64,000 bases of DNA from Thalassia testudinum (GCA_037157565.1 JAZHRO010000055.1:42253001-42317000), one strand, 5' to 3'; counted from the stretch's first letter, positions 23,234-36,259 are shown. Notes: a model not told the origin generated them from the letters alone. Numbers and translations: made by a program.

Positions 23234-23379
23234 TGTTTAGAGAACGATCTAATTGTTATAGAAATCCTAGTCCTCTATTTATAGAGAGAGGCTAGGAGAA
23301 ATTTCATATAAGTCCATATAAGAAAACAAAAATAACAATGAAGGGCAATATGCTGAAAACTAAAGCAAAGTTCTCGACA
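23234..23379 (-). repeat. E1 3' LTR
   Basis: 146 bp, matching 52290-52438 (shared TCTAATT...TATAGAAA and TATTTATAGAG blocks). On minus it begins TGTCGAGAAC after the purine-rich AGCTTAAAGAG. Confidence 0.8.
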
Positions 23380-24845
23380 CTCTTTAAGCTAGAGCATAGA
23401 TATTCACTGTGCTTAGCTTGGAACAACAGCACTCAAAAGATGCTTGGGGAAGCATCTTGGTGAACATATCAGCAGTGTGATCTTCAAATGTTACATGAGG
23501 TGCATATGTACCCTTTCTGGATCATATCACAGGTATAGTGACAATCTACTTCCACATGTTTATCAAAGTCACTAAGAACGAAACCAATCCACATAAGTTC
23601 ATGAGTTGCTTGAGCCATATCCTGGTATTCAGATTCAACGCTAGATCAAGCCACAACCATTTGCTTCTTATTTCGCCGTGTAGCTAGATTTCCTTAAATA
23701 AATGTGCAGAACCTGGTAGTGGATTTCCTATCTTTAGGGCATCCAACGTAATCAACATCTGTATAGGCTACCACATCTACGGACTGGCTATGGGTGAACA
23801 GCAATCCTTCTCCTGGTGCAGACTTCAAGTATCGAAGGATCATCATAGTTGCATCCCCATGTAATAATTTTCTTGGCTTGTCCATAAACTGGCTCACATT
23901 GCTCTCAACGAGAGCTATATTAGGGTGGTAATAGTGACATACAAAAGTTTCCCCATAGGGCACCTAAACTACCTTGCATTAACTTGTCCTCAATCATCTT
24001 CGTATGGATGTATACTTGGATCCATGGGAATAGATACAGGCTTAGCACCCAGCACACCAATTTCTTGAAGATCAACAACATACTTCCTCTGAGAAAGCAC
24101 AACTTGTGCATTTCGAGCTACTTCAATGCCAAGAAAATACCACAATGGACTAAGTCTTTGATGATAAAATACTTAGTTAGGAATTCCTTGCTAGCCTCAA
24201 TTCTACCCATATTATCCCTGGTTAGTATAATATCATCCACATATACCAACATGACGACCCTTCCCTTATTTGTTTTCTTCACAAACAACGAGTGGTCCAT
24301 AGCGGATCTCCCGAAGCCAACCCCCTTAAGAATATCAGATAGCTCCTAGAACCATATAAGTGGACTCCGTTGAGCCTATAAAATGCCTTGTGTAGTTTGT
24401 AGACCTTATTACTCTCCCCCTCAATTTCAAACCCTGGGGGTTTCTGCATGTAAACTTCCCCTTAGACATCACCATTAGAGGAAATCATTCTTTACGTTTA
24501 GTTGGTGAAGAGCCCAGTCTAAGTGAACTGCAACAAATATAAGAATTCGAATTGTGGGAAGCCATGCAACTGGGGAGAAGGTATCAAAACAAACCACCCC
24601 GTAGGTTTGAGTGTATCCCTTAGCCACCAAACGAGCCTTGTAACATTCCACAAAACCATCTGGTTGATATTTGATTGTGTATACCCACTTGTAGCCTACA
24701 ATTGTCGCATCCGGTGGGGGATTCACCAAAGTTTAAGCTCCCCATTAAGACTAATGCCTTCATTTCATCCTCCTTGTTGTCACTTTGGATCAAGGAGAGA
24801 TTCCTAACGAGTAGTGGGTATATGCACAGATGAGAGAGCTGATAT
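23380..24845 (-). pseudogene. E1 reverse transcriptase and RNase H remnant
   Basis: Copia RVT_2 blocks on the minus strand. 24475-24729 has the start (YKWVYTIKYQPDG, YKARLVAKGYTQTYG, FDTFSPVA). 24118-24300 has HSLFVKK and an intact active-site box LVYVDDIILT. 23694-23963 has the connection and RNase H start (FMDKPRKLLHGDATMMILRY, AYTDVDYVGCPKDRKSTT). The end near 23440-23470 reads ADMFTKMLP, as in copia C-termini. At least five stops or frame changes intervene. The upstream part of pol continues at 49024 on the far side of E2. Confidence 0.88.
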
Positions 24846-24849
24846 AACT

Positions 24850-24976
24850 TGTTGTCGGACTCCTCATTTGTCATTTTTATTTTGTATGTCTTAGACTGCT
24901 ATTTACCCACACATTTTCTTATATAAAGAGGTGTATTGCTCTTTTAGTTGAATATGACTGATCACCATTTCCCACT
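24850..24976 (+). repeat. E2 5' LTR
   Basis: 127 bp, TGTTGTCGGACTC...TTTCCCACT. It closely matches 48891-49018, including TGCTATTTACCCACAC and TTCAGTTGAATATG-like blocks. Confidence 0.88.
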
Positions 24977-24992
24977 TGGTATTAGAGAATCG
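24977..24992 (+). promoter_or_regulatory. E2 primer binding site
   Basis: TGGTATTAGAGAATCG follows the LTR at once. It is a variant of the tRNA-Met site, and the same TGGTATTAGAG occurs in E1 (minus, 52289-52279). Confidence 0.85.
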
Positions 24993-25524
24993 ATCCTAGA
25001 CTATGACCCTAGTATCCCACCTAAGTAGGCCTCTGAAATTCTAACCCCCAAATCCTCTCCTCGTCGTACCACCACCACCACTGGTTGTCGCCGGTAGTTG
25101 CTGCAAGGGGCTACAACAACCCTACCAGCGGCAACAAGCGACGTTGCCAACTCCATGTAGAGCCTTTGATGGGCGCTTGAGGGGCCAGTGACAACCATCA
25201 GGGCCACCATCGGCCTCCCACTAGCTCTACAAGCCACTGGCGATCACTCACTGACCGGCAGAGGCACCGCCGATGAGGTTCCTCTTCTAGCAGCGACGAG
25301 GAGGGGCAGCAAACCCTGAATGGATGCGCTAGGGTGATTCCCCACACCCTAGTGCTGCCCCATTTGATTCCAAGAGCTCTGTTGAAGCTGTTGGTTTGAT
25401 TTCCGGTCTATGGGTGCTTGGATTTTGTGATCAAAAGGTTCAACTTCTATTCTTAAAGTTTTCTATGGTCTGAAATCAAAGTTTCAGATCTAATTTCTAG
25501 GGTTTTCCTCCCTCTCAAGGCACG

Positions 25525-26655
25525 ATGGCATCATCCGAAGTGTCATCGGGTACCGGTACAACGGCAAGGACATATAAAACCCATTCTTTGTGCCCATATC
25601 CAAGTTTGATGAGACCAATTATGCACGATGATCTTAAATGTTCCTCATGGCTGTGGAGGATCATGACAAGGAACATATATTACTGGAGTGTGAACCTACC
25701 ATGAATACAGGCAAATATCTTACTTGGAAGAAGGATAATGCGATGGTGCACTCCTGGATCATGAATACAGTACAACCATGAATTGGAGATAGTATCATGT
25801 ATTATGAGACGGTTAAGGAGATGTAGGATTCGTTACATGACATATTCCCACGAGAAGAATTTTAGTAAGGTTTTCCAAATTCGCCATGATCTAAGAAGCC
25901 TTAAACCGGAGGGACAGTAACTTCCTCAACATTCTACTTCTCTTAAGGGACTCCTTGAGAAGTATAATGCTTCTCAACTTGTGTGTACCTGTGCCAGTCA
26001 GAGGAACTATCGTCAAGAGTATGCAATACTTTAATTTTTAGATGGCCTTGGACTAAAGTATCATGGGGCACGTTCCTAAATCTTGGCCTTTCTGAGCTTT
26101 CACCATTGAAGGATGCTTATAGTCTAATTAACAGGATTGTGATAAAGCCATCCACTACTGATACTCTTGGGCAAACGACGACTTTGGCAGCTTTTAAGGT
26201 CATGGAGGACATGGAGCTCCCTCCATTCGTGGCAGAGGACGTGAACAAGGTTAGTCTAGTACACCCTAAACTACGTGTACCTTTTATGGTAGAGTTGGAC
26301 ATGTTAAGGCTACATGTTGGATCAAACATGGTAGACCACATGTGGCTAACCGGGCCACTACTTCTAAGGATCAGTCAGACATCATCTCCCGGACAGAGTA
26401 TGATGCAATTATGCAGAGACTCTCAATTGGCACAGGATTTTGCTCTTACTAAAGATACCACAATCTTTGCATCCTCCTTAGGTAGTACACTTGCCTTTAG
26501 TTTATACAGTGGATCTTAATATGGTACTATGTGGTGGGTTGACTCAGGTGCATCCAGGCACCTGAGTAGGGATCATTCTTCTTTCAAGAAGATGCAGTCT
26601 ATTCCCCCAGGTTGGACAATACAGGTTGTAGATGGCTGTCTAGTATTTCCATATT
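25525..26655 (+). pseudogene. gag: E2 gag and start of the gag/pre-integrase region
   Basis: A likely start is at 25525 (MASSEVSSGTGT). Recognisable pieces in shifting frames include SKFDETNYA near 25600, GDSIMYYETVKEMW near 25785-25830 and LKYNASQLVCTC near 25955. Around 26530-26640 it reads WVDSGASRHLS and GWTIQVVDG, the usual copia protease/gag_pre-integrase joint. E3 interrupts it at 26660. The 178-codon ORF at 25983-26519 is only partly in the gag frame and is not a separate gene. Confidence 0.72.
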
Positions 26656-26659
26656 TATC

Positions 26660-28198
26660 TATGTTAATTAATACCTAATTAATGTTAGTCTAAGGGCACT
26701 TTGGATTAGATTGCATTCAATTAAATTAGATTAGCCATTTAAGGTCATTCTGTAAATAATGCATACTTGTGGGCTTTTGTGTAATTTTTCCTTCAATTGT
26801 ATCCGATTCCTTAATGTGTTTATTTTTATATGTGCAGATACATAATTTCAGGTTGTTTAGAGCAAGGTTGAATGGATTTTCTGAGTTAAGTTCACGTCGA
26901 AGAGGACTGAGCCTAATTAGTGGACCTATTTGGAAACCCAATTAAACCTAACCCTAACCTAATTAGGAATCCAAATTTCCAAATCTATGACCTAACCCAT
27001 GGACCCAAGTTCCTACACCCTAGGGCCGACCATAGAGCTCAAATCCTAACCTATTTGCTTGACCAAACTAGATTATATCCTTTCCTAAAAGAACATATCC
27101 CTTATCCTTAGAAAACCTAAGTCTTAACCCAACAAACCTTATTTGGCCATCCCTTTTATCCTCAAACAAAAACTATTTTCGATAGTCAAAATATACCATA
27201 ATTTATCCACAACTAGATCTAAATCCTAGGGTCCTAAATTGCCTATCTAAATCCCAATCTTAGAACTCTTAACCAAATCATATTCCTAATCTTAAACTTA
27301 ATTTCGAAATTTGTAATAGCATGACACGTCTTTAGTAATTTTTTCATAACCTTTTCATTTCAAATCCAAAGTGAGTGATTCAAGTTGTGTTAGAAAGTTG
27401 ATTTCGAGAGCTACAACTTTACTTTATGTGCAACTTGAAATTCGAAATATAAAGAGACCAAAAATTCGAGAGAACCACAACCCTCCATCATCCTCTCAAT
27501 GCCATCCTAGCCCTCCATCAATTCCAACAACACCTAACATATTCTATCAACCTATTCCTTCGTCCTGCCTCTTGATTCCTAGACTCCTAATCCTAACCCT
27601 TTATTTTGGTGATTCAAGTTACAAATCACAAGCTTTCTTGACCCCTAGATAAACACCCTAGACACCCCCCTTAGGATCATTTCTTTCCACTTCCAAATAG
27701 ATCCACCAACTAGCATTAGTCCTCTACATCTTCCTTCTTCCCTTAGAGATTGTGGGTACACCTTCACATCCACATCAACACTGATACTCCGAATTTCGCC
27801 TTTGAAGCCCTTCATTTGCATTTCTCTAGTCTAGTTTTAGTTGTAATAATTGTAAAAGCATTCCAATAATTGTAATATCAGTTCTTGTGCCAAATTAGTA
27901 TCCTATTCAATAAAAGTTCAAGTATTTATTTTTCAACTTGTCTTAAAGTTATAAGCTTTCTAGCACTTAATTAAAAGTTGCATGCATAGTTCTAATAGTC
28001 ATCTTGCTTGATAATCGATTCTACTCTAATATTGGAAAGCAATTTTGATCTATATGCCTCCCTACGAACAACTCGAACTCTTTTATTTTTATTCAAAAAA
28101 TATTACGAGTTTAATCCAATTTACAAATTTCAAAAACTTCTGTGCACATTTACTAATATGCAAAGCGATTTCTCATAATCACATCCACAAACATAACA
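26660..28198 (+). repeat. E3 5' LTR
   Basis: 1539 bp, TATGTTAATT...ATAACA. From 26745 on it is clearly collinear with 44363-45817. The first ~85 bp have no clear match in the 3' copy. Confidence 0.78.
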
Positions 28199-28203
28199 CT
28201 TTT

Positions 28204-28216
28204 TAGTGTCGTTACC
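28204..28216 (+). promoter_or_regulatory. E3 primer binding site (decayed tRNA-Asp type)
   Basis: TAGTGTCGTTACC differs from TGGCGCCGTTGCC only by G-to-A and C-to-T changes. It lies 5 bases after the LTR. Confidence 0.7.
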
Positions 28217-29519
28217 AAATAAGCACGTCGATTATTTTGCATTCATTATCGGCATTTAGATTTGCATTTATTTATCTAACTTACCTTTCTTTGTTGATTG
28301 CTTTGTATGCAGCAGACGCGAACACACGGATTCGATTCACAAAGCAATTTTGGAGTAAAGTGCCGGTGAAGATCATTAGATAAGTCCCCCGTACCTTAGT
28401 ATTAGGTCTCAATCTTGAACCTTAGGATCATTTGCATTTAATTTAGTTGCATTAAAAAAAATTCTCTTATCCTACCCGTGCTTTAATGATCATATCTTAT
28501 TCTAACTACGTTCGAATTTAATGTCTTACTAATTTAAAAACTTATTTTTGAACTATTGGTGCATCAAAAAATTCTCGATTTTTTTCAGCATGATCCCCTC
28601 GAAATCAACAATAAATCCACCAAATTTCACGTAAAAATTCATTTTCTGCTATCCTAGAAAAATCTTCAATATGAAATTTTTTTGTTGGAGATGCAAGTTC
28701 ACCAAATTTTCCTACATTTTATATAACTCCAAATTCAGTGAAATTTTTTCCTTAAGTTGATGATAAATCTAATTTCTTGAAAAAATTGGAAAAATTTCCT
28801 CACATTAAAATCATTACTATTTCTCGAAAAATACTCATTAGGGATCTGTTCAGATTGTTTTGCTGAGTTGCAAATTCAGGAAAAATTATTTTTAGGTCCT
28901 TAAAAATTTTGAAAAAAAATTATTTTGTGTGCTTGACCAAGTGGTGTTTGGGAAGCCTTTGTTGCATTGTTTGGGCTACATTACTTGAAATAAAATTGAT
29001 TCGCTTAGAAGTTGTGTGATTTGGATGCCATATTAGAGTTGCCAGATTCACATTCGAATTCCAAAGGAAAAAGATCAATGTCCCATACTTGCAAAATAAT
29101 TATTGTCCACTTAAACTTGTTTGAAAAGACCTTGAAATTGGAATCCTAAAATTGGTAAATTAATTACTTAAACCTTAAAATCTACATCACCAAATAACAT
29201 TGTTTGAGGATCCTTGTTTGGCACACACACAGTTCAAGTGATTTAATTGAGTAACCATCCCCCAACGCCCATTATTTAATCCAATGCACTCTAAAACCCA
29301 TGCCCTAATTAATCTAATAGACGTACCAATTAGGTTAGATTTTATTTCCAAACTTGGACTATACCTAGTCGATTGTATCTGAGGATTGTCTATTTGGACC
29401 AACTGGTGACAAGAAAGGTCGGTGCGTAACCGCATTAACCTCTACTGGTGTCCTGCCATGCGAGGTGCCCTAAAGCATCCTACTCTTCTAGCCAGCCAAG
29501 TAATTCAAAGTCAAGTCAA
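28217..29519 (+). other. E3 leader, non-coding
   Basis: A/T-rich DNA with many AAAATTT-type phrases and stops in every frame. It is the expected untranslated leader. No feature is supported. Confidence 0.5.
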
Positions 29520-30987
29520 TTAACTAAGGTTGGTGAAATTTAGACTATGTCCAACAGGTGCACACTTATGTCTCTCTCCTATTCTTAACTTTGATTTTTT
29601 CCATCTGTATTCATGGACTTCGATTCTTATTCTTCAAATTGTTTTTATCCCCAATCTGATTTTTATCTCAATTCAACCCAACATTATCCATCTTCTAATT
29701 GGAATAACTCTGTTTCTAATTGGGGATCTAATCTAGGATACCAATATCCAGCATAGGCTTCTAATCCCTAGAATGATCTCAATCCTTCTCAATTCGACTT
29801 TCACTTCCACTTCTTTAAATCGGGATAGACTTCCTAATCCAGGATATGATTCTAATCATAGATATCACCATTTGAACCCTAATCCTCCTCAAGATCAATT
29901 CTTATTGAGGATGTTGTCCCAAAATGATTATCTCAATACGACCTGGAATCAAGAAAAAAATCTCCAAAGTGATTTTAATTCTAATCCTACTTTAACTCAA
30001 TCCTATTCATCCTCCAATTGGGATGCTGCTACTACTAAGTAGGGATATTATGATCAGGCCTCTTATCCTCCTAATCTTGACTTCCAATCTACGCCAGCGG
30101 ATTCAAATGATTATCCTATCATGACTAAACCTAGGAGGATATTTAGATCTCTACATTGTGATCCTCAGCTAATTGACCCATGCTAAATTGACTTAGATAC
30201 ATCCAATGTTGGGTTCAATCAAGATCATCCTCTAGCCTCTTTGGTCACACTTCCAAGTAATAGATTTGACCAAATGATGAAGGGATTACGTGAGTTGGAT
30301 GACATGAGTAATAAATTTTCACAACGTATAGCCCAATTAGGTAATCAAGCCCTTCATAAGCAAGCTAAGATATTATTTCAAAAGATAGAAAAACATAAGG
30401 TTCTAGCTTACAAAGGAAATGCCACGGATTCCTGGCTTTATTGATTGGTTAAATGATGAACCACAAAAACAAAAGTTGAGGAGCCTGATGAAGACCACCC
30501 TGTCATAAATTCGACTCATGACTCTTTTACTGAACCAATAATGAAAGATTTAATTGAACTTGACAATGTTAATAAGGAGACCATTAATGATGAGCATGAT
30601 TTAGAGGATCCAAAAGAGGTCCATGATCTTATAAACAATGAGGAAGATGTCTCATTGCATAATTTGGATTTCAAAGAAAATTTTATTGGACCAAAATTTG
30701 AATATGAGACATTTTATTTTAGGGACCAACTATAGGGTAACTATGAAAATTTCATCTTTGAAATCAACGATAACCCATTTTTGGAGATTAGTGAAGCTAA
30801 AGTAAATGAAGTAGAATTTGATGATAACCTAATGACTAGATTCACCTTTTCTTCTACGTTTGAGGATCCCAAATTTGAGACATTGCACAAACATTATGAT
30901 TTTGATTCAGATTTAGATAACAAAGAATATAAGGGGTTAAGAATCCACGTAGATAATATTTTTCAAAGTCATTCTTATTTATCTTAA
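29520..30987 (+). pseudogene. E3 gag-like protein remnant, not clearly recognised
   Basis: Short open pieces in changing frames: an Asn/Ser/Tyr/Pro-rich N-terminal part (29640-30050, with repeated SNWNNS/SNWGSN-like phrases), then 67 codons (30241-30444) with a coiled-coil-like LRELDDMSNKFSQRIAQLGN, and two very acidic pieces (30541-30735, 30781-30987). Low complexity followed by a coiled coil and an acidic region is compatible with a gypsy gag or accessory ORF, but I do not recognise a family domain, zinc knuckle or catalytic motif. Function is unassigned. Confidence 0.45.
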
Positions 30988-31196
30988 GAATTATAGGTAT
31001 TAATGATTTTTCTCAAATTAGTTGTCATTGAAAAGTAGTAATGATTTTAAAAAAACAAGTAAAAAGAATAAGGAAAAAAATCATGGTTTTTAGAGTTTGA
31101 GCTCTAAAATTATTGAAAATTTTGATTTGAGGATTTATCGATCTCAGGAAAAGTACGAACAAAGTCTTTTCACTTAGACTCTTCAGGTTGTATGTC

Positions 31197-34100
31197 GATT
31201 TCTTTTTGAAAGGGAAAAGGGTGGTAATCCTTTAGATACCACCCACAAATGTATTAACCAACCATAAAAAGTATAATGTTCACATTACAAGCAAGAACTT
31301 CACCCCAAGATTAATGACAAAGTAGACCCAACAAAATTTTCCACATACGGGTGCTACCCCCTAAACACAACAGCATTCCTACCCAGCCAAACAGCCCAAA
31401 CAACCGCCAACGGCCAAGCCCGCTTTCTCTTCGATCGAAATACATTGCGCCCAATGTTGGCTCCACACCTAAAAGACCTCCAGAAGCTGGTAAATGAGTC
31501 ATAAGCCCACCACCAATCCTCCGTTCACTCCTAGACCCACGTCACCAGCGAACACGTAAAGAACAAATGATCGATATCTTCTGCCTGACCACACAACGGG
31601 CAAGACCTCTCCGCATCCTGGACCCATTGTGCCCTCCACTTCCTGGTCATCAGCCTCTCTCTGTTGAGGAGCCAAGCGAAAACGTTCACTTTCAGGGGGC
31701 AAGAAGCCTCCCAGAGCTGTCTGCAATCTCTAGCCAAATCAATATCCCTCCAGCGTGCCTAAACCACCAAGCCTCTTATAAGCATCCTGCACCGAGAAAT
31801 CACCTTCCTCTTACCCAAAAGAGTCTGCACCAGCCTCTAGCCGAAACACTTCGAACTCCTGCAGCAGCACCTGTATCTCCCCAAGCCTCTGGTCTGACAG
31901 ACTACTCAAGAAAGTGGGACACCACACGCCATCCCAGACCTCTGCCACTGAGGCTCTCCTGTCAATTGCCAACACCGCAAGCTTGGGGAAGCGCTCTGCC
32001 AGAACCCTAAGCCCTATTCAATCATCTGTCCAGAATCTGAAAGTCTCGCCCGACCCCAACACTGAGGTAAAAAAAGATCGGACCTTTGACACCACCAAAG
32101 GCAGACCTTTAAGGAAGTGGGAAGCTCCTCGAGGAGGTAATGCAAGGAAACCCCAGTCCGGCGGTCCCCCATAGCAAGAACGTAGGACCATCCCCACCAG
32201 ACACCTCTCCTCCAAGCAGCCTCGCAATCCACTTATCTAGGAGGCTGTCATTCATCCTCCCCAACTCCTAGGCCCCCCTCCCTAATAGGCTCGCACACCT
32301 CACTCCAAGCCACCAGCTTCACACCCTTCCCGCCCACTCCATAGTTGGTCCAGAAGAAACTTTTCATCAGGCTCACAATTCTGTCTTCAATTCTTCGTGG
32401 CATCTTTCCAATAGAAGTATGCTGGCATCGTCGACAGAACTGCTGTAAGGAGGACCAGCCGCCTTCCTCTCGATATGGCTTGGATGCCAACCCTGCCAAC
32501 CGATCTTCAATCCTCTCAAGTAATGGAAACCAGGTCTACATCAAGACCTCCCATCCGTTAAGGGTAGGCCCAAATAATGGAGGGGCAAAGTCCCAACCTC
32601 CATACCTAGGGCCTCTGAACATGCCCTGACCTCCTCAGCAACCATACCAAATTGGACAAAAGAAGATTTGAGTAGTTAATCTGCATGCCCGACACTTCAC
32701 AAAACAGCTCAAGGAGGATACGGCTCCATCTTACTTCCACCTTTGCCCCTTCCACAAGGAAGAGAGTATCATTCGCATAATGCAACATCGATATACCCTC
32801 CCCTCCCTCCAACGGGAAGTCCTACACCAGACCTACCGCACACGTCCTATTGGATGACCTCGCTAAAGCATCCACGACCAACACAAATAACATATGTGCC
32901 AGGGGGCACCCCTGCCACACACCCCTCGACTGAATCCAACCCTCTGCCAGGTTTCTGTTGATGAGGACCGAGAAAGATGTTGTGACGCACTGCTTCATCC
33001 ATCTAATCCAGACCAGTGGGAAATACCTCTTAGCCATAGCCGCCAACAAGAAAGACCATTGTACTGAGTCGTATGCCTTCTTAAAATCAACCTTCCATAG
33101 AAAAGCCCTCCTCCTCTCCCTCCTCCAATGTACAAGGATCTCTGTCGCCACAATATACCCGTCCAAGATGCTTCTCCCTGGCACAAACACTATCTACACC
33201 TCCGACACAACATCAATTACCCTCATAAGCTTGTTCGGTAGAATCTTCACTACGATCAGGTATGCTGCATTCGAGGGAGTAATTGGTCTATAGTCATAAA
33301 TCACATCTACCCCCTCTTTCTTGGGCAGCAAGAACATATAGAACTTGTTGAGTCTGTTAAATCCCATGTTGCCCTCCCTCAACTCCGCCAAGACTTGCAT
33401 GATCTCATCCTTCAGCAACGACCAAAATTCCTTGAAAAATAAGACCGAGAATCCACCAAGACCTAGACACGTCTGCATTCAGTCCCCAGACCACCCTGCG
33501 AGTTGTCCTCGATGAAAGGTGCCACCAGCCTCTCCACCTCGACCATGCCAACCACCAGAGCTCCCAAACCCCTCCACCACCATCTCTTGTCCCTCCTCCC
33601 CGTAAAAAACCTGAAATAGTCCACCAATGCCCTCCCCACAAACTCCCTGCCGGAGCACTCTGCCTCGCCTAAGTGGAGCTTATCAATCCAGTTCCTCCTA
33701 CACTAGGCTGATGCCATTATATGGAAGAACTTTGTGTTCGAGTCTCCCTCCTTAATTCACTTCTATCTGGATCTCATTCTCCACTCCACTTCTACTTTTT
33801 GGTCCTCATCCTGGATGGTCTTTATGTGGTCTGCCCTGCTCTGTCTCTCCTCTACTGTCAACAGGTCCTAATCCTTTACTCTATCCAACCTCTGAATCTC
33901 CCCGAGTGCCTCGTCTCGCTTCATGTTCTGTTCTTTCACCTGCCTCCTATATTCCTTCAGAAAGAGTCTCAACTCCAGAAGCTTTGACTCTAATCTCGTA
34001 GCTTCTGAGCCGTCCGGCCGCAAAGTCCTTCATTTGTCCACCATATTCCTGAAGCCCTCCTCTAGCAGCCACATCCTATGAAACTTGAAATATGTACCGC

Positions 34101-34199
34101 AGCGAGACCCCTCGCCAAACTCCCACAACAGAGGGGTGTGGTCTAAGAAAGGCCTCTCCATAGTGCAGACCCTTGCCAGCGGTAAGACCTCTGCCATGT
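31197..34199 (-). pseudogene. E4 LINE ORF2, RT through zf-RVT
   Basis: Minus-strand order: linker after the endonuclease (ERPFLDHTPLLWEFGEG near 34140, GDSNTKFFH), RT start (33194-33478, NKFYMFLLPKKEG then YDYRPIT), RT palm (32822-33190, DFKKAYDSVQWSFL with the catalytic Asp), and 32606-32812 with HYANDTLFLVEG, where Asn replaces the first Asp of YADD. The post-RT linker follows, then zf-RVT (31531-31737, CPLCGQAEDIDHLFFTC). It would have done target-primed reverse transcription; the active-site change and many stops kill it. It ends abruptly at 34199 against copia sequence. Confidence 0.88.
31219..31244 (-). other. E4 LINE 3'-terminal stem-loop
   Basis: Plus-strand arms GGGTGGTAATC and GATACCACCC form ten pairs with one bulged A and a CTTTA loop, about 12 bases from the T-run that marks the poly(A). 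Confidence 0.6.
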
Positions 34200-34239
34200 T
34201 AGGTATGGAATTTTATGGAATCCCAAATATTTAACCCTT

Positions 34240-34764
34240 AATTCCATGCTAACATTCTAAATAAGATTCTAGCAAACAAAGTCAAGTTAGGTGCAACGAA
34301 AGACTTTCCCTGACAATTTGGGAGCAAAAGTGTTTCATGCACTTGAGAGGTAGTACATTTTTCTTTAAGAGTATTGAATGCATAACCTTCGTTTAGACAT
34401 GTGTGACAATAGAAAGAAATTTTGCTGTGACACTTTTTGACTAAAGACATTAGAAGTTAAAACTAGATGACCTCTATTCTCTTCTTCTTAGAGGTTAGCA
34501 AAAAAATAGACAATTAACATCAGGGTAGACTCTAAGGACATCGACAAAAAATGACTCATCAAATAAATGCATGAGATGCTATTCAGATAAACGGGTAGTG
34601 AAACCATAAAGATGCAAGGAAAAATCTTTCCACTCAACAGGCCTACAATGATGAAGCTTAAGGCCCTTATACCAATCAAATTTAGATTTGCATCCTCAAT
34701 GATGCAAAATTTGTGCAATGCATCTTGAAGTGCATTTCCCTTACTCTTAGACTTAGGTGCCATC
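34240..34764 (-). pseudogene. Extra ORF downstream of pol (putative plant transposon protein/env-like position)
   Basis: The likely start at 34764 gives MAPKSKSKG, then HKFCIIEDANLNLIGIRAL and a hydrophobic run ending VYFFANL. The tail GYAFNTLKEKC lies near 34385 in the next frame. The charged Lys/Ser start and the FFANL-type block recall the putative plant transposon proteins encoded by many plant LTR elements; this is recalled, not searched. The sequence is shortened and broken at about 34488 and stops at the LINE junction 34199. Role unknown. Confidence 0.45.
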
Positions 34765-34855
34765 TGTGAACATGCAATGAGTAGAAAAATCATATGAGAA
34801 ATAATGAACAAAAATATTTCCATTCATGCATGCATACACAACACACATAAGCATG

Positions 34856-35030
34856 CATGTACTGGTACTGGTAGTAAGTACCGATACTGGTTGAGTCAAA
34901 TTTCAACCAAAAAATCGAGCGGGTACCGATACATAACATTAGTACCGGTACCTACTACCTATAGCAGGCTCTGCTGCATCTAGTGAGTACCGGTACCGAT
35001 GATCGGTATCGGTACCAGCTGATACCCAAC
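34856..35030. repeat. Cluster of GTACCGGTAC-type palindromes (E5 internal)
   Basis: Two perfect copies (34942-34951, 34987-34996) and several near copies (GTACTGGTAC, GTACCGATAC, GATCGGTATCGGTACC) in 175 bp. The same motif clusters in the E5 LTR at 40836-41040. A minus-strand TATA-like CTATAAAAG near 35256-35264 lies about 220 bp upstream in the E5 sense. Confidence 0.75.
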
Positions 35031-35499
35031 AAAAAAAATATGCAGCAACAGGTATACAAACTAAAAACAAAAATCTTGAGAAGAAAAACACTCTCTAAGG
35101 GAATATTAACAAGTGATGTAGAAATTACCTCAGACTCTTTAGGAAAGACTTGGAGAGGAAGATCTTCTTTGAGAAAATGGTGAAGGTCTTGTAAAGAAAG
35201 GGTGCTAGGGTTTTGATAAGAGCACAATGAGGCAAGTTTTTGTACTTGATCTCTTTTATAGAAGAGGGGTCATGTGCAAGTCACATGACCACTTAAGTGG
35301 TTGAGAAAATGCTAATTAGAAACTTAGGTATTAAAAAATAATGTAATCAATACCCTAAGTTAAGCAACCATATTGCAAACAACATCATGATATTTTTAGA
35401 AATATGGAAATATTATAGTATACCCTTTATTAACGAAAGTAGGTAAATTGCAGCTAAGGCCTCAGGGTTTTTCATAATTACAAACAAGTTATAAGACAA

Positions 35500-36101
35500 T
35501 CATTTAATTTTGAATTTATGTAATTGTACAAAGCCCCAATTCTCTGCTGCAAGAGGTTTTGTAAAGATGTTTGCCAATTGGTTTTGTGTATCTATGAATT
35601 CTAAGTAAATGGCACCTTGAAGTATATTATCCCTAAGAAAATGATGCCGAACATCTATGCACTTGGTACGTGAATGATGTATCGGATTTTTGAATAAATT
35701 GATTGCGCTTGTACTATCACATAAAATTTTAGATTGCGCAAAAATCAATCCAAAGTCAGACAAAGTCTGTCTCATCCAAATGAACTGAGAGCAAGTGAAG
35801 TAGCAATATATTCTGCTTCGGTTACAAAATGTGAAACACATGTCTGTTTCTTAGATAACCATGATACCAGAGATTCTCCAATAAAATGACAGGTGCCGCT
35901 AGTGCTCTTTCGATTTATCCAACTCCCTGCATAGTCTGCATCACTATAAGACAATAAGTCTAAGGTCTGTACTTTAGGATAAAAGAGATCAAGATCTCTT
36001 ATGCTATTTAGGTATTTAAATATTATTTTTACTACGTTTAAATGAGATTCCTCGAGTTCGGATTGAAATCTTGTACATAAACATGTAGTAAAGAGTATCA
36101 T
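35500..36101 (-). pseudogene. E5 RNase H and pol C-terminus
   Basis: Two overlapping open pieces. 35772-36101 carries LLSYSDADYAGSWINRKSTSG (first acidic residue of copia RNase H) and VTEAEYIATSLA (second). 35500-35841 carries ILCDSTSAINLFKNPIHHSRTK, HFLRDNI and the usual end QLANIFTKPL. They differ in frame by one indel near 35780. All key acidic residues remain. Confidence 0.9.
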
Positions 36102-36259
36102 ATCTAGAGGTTGTAAGGTATAGTAGTGAACCTATCATACCCTAGTATTTCTTTTCATTTACCATCTTACCGGATAAGTCTTCACCAAGAGAAGTAGATG
36201 GAGCAATTGAAGTCTCTTTTCCATTTACATTTTCAAAGTCAAACTTCTTGAGAATTTCA

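Noticed and set aside
31567..32174. 147- and 86-codon plus ORFs rich in Pro/Ser
   Set aside because: They oppose LINE zf-RVT and linker sequence on minus.
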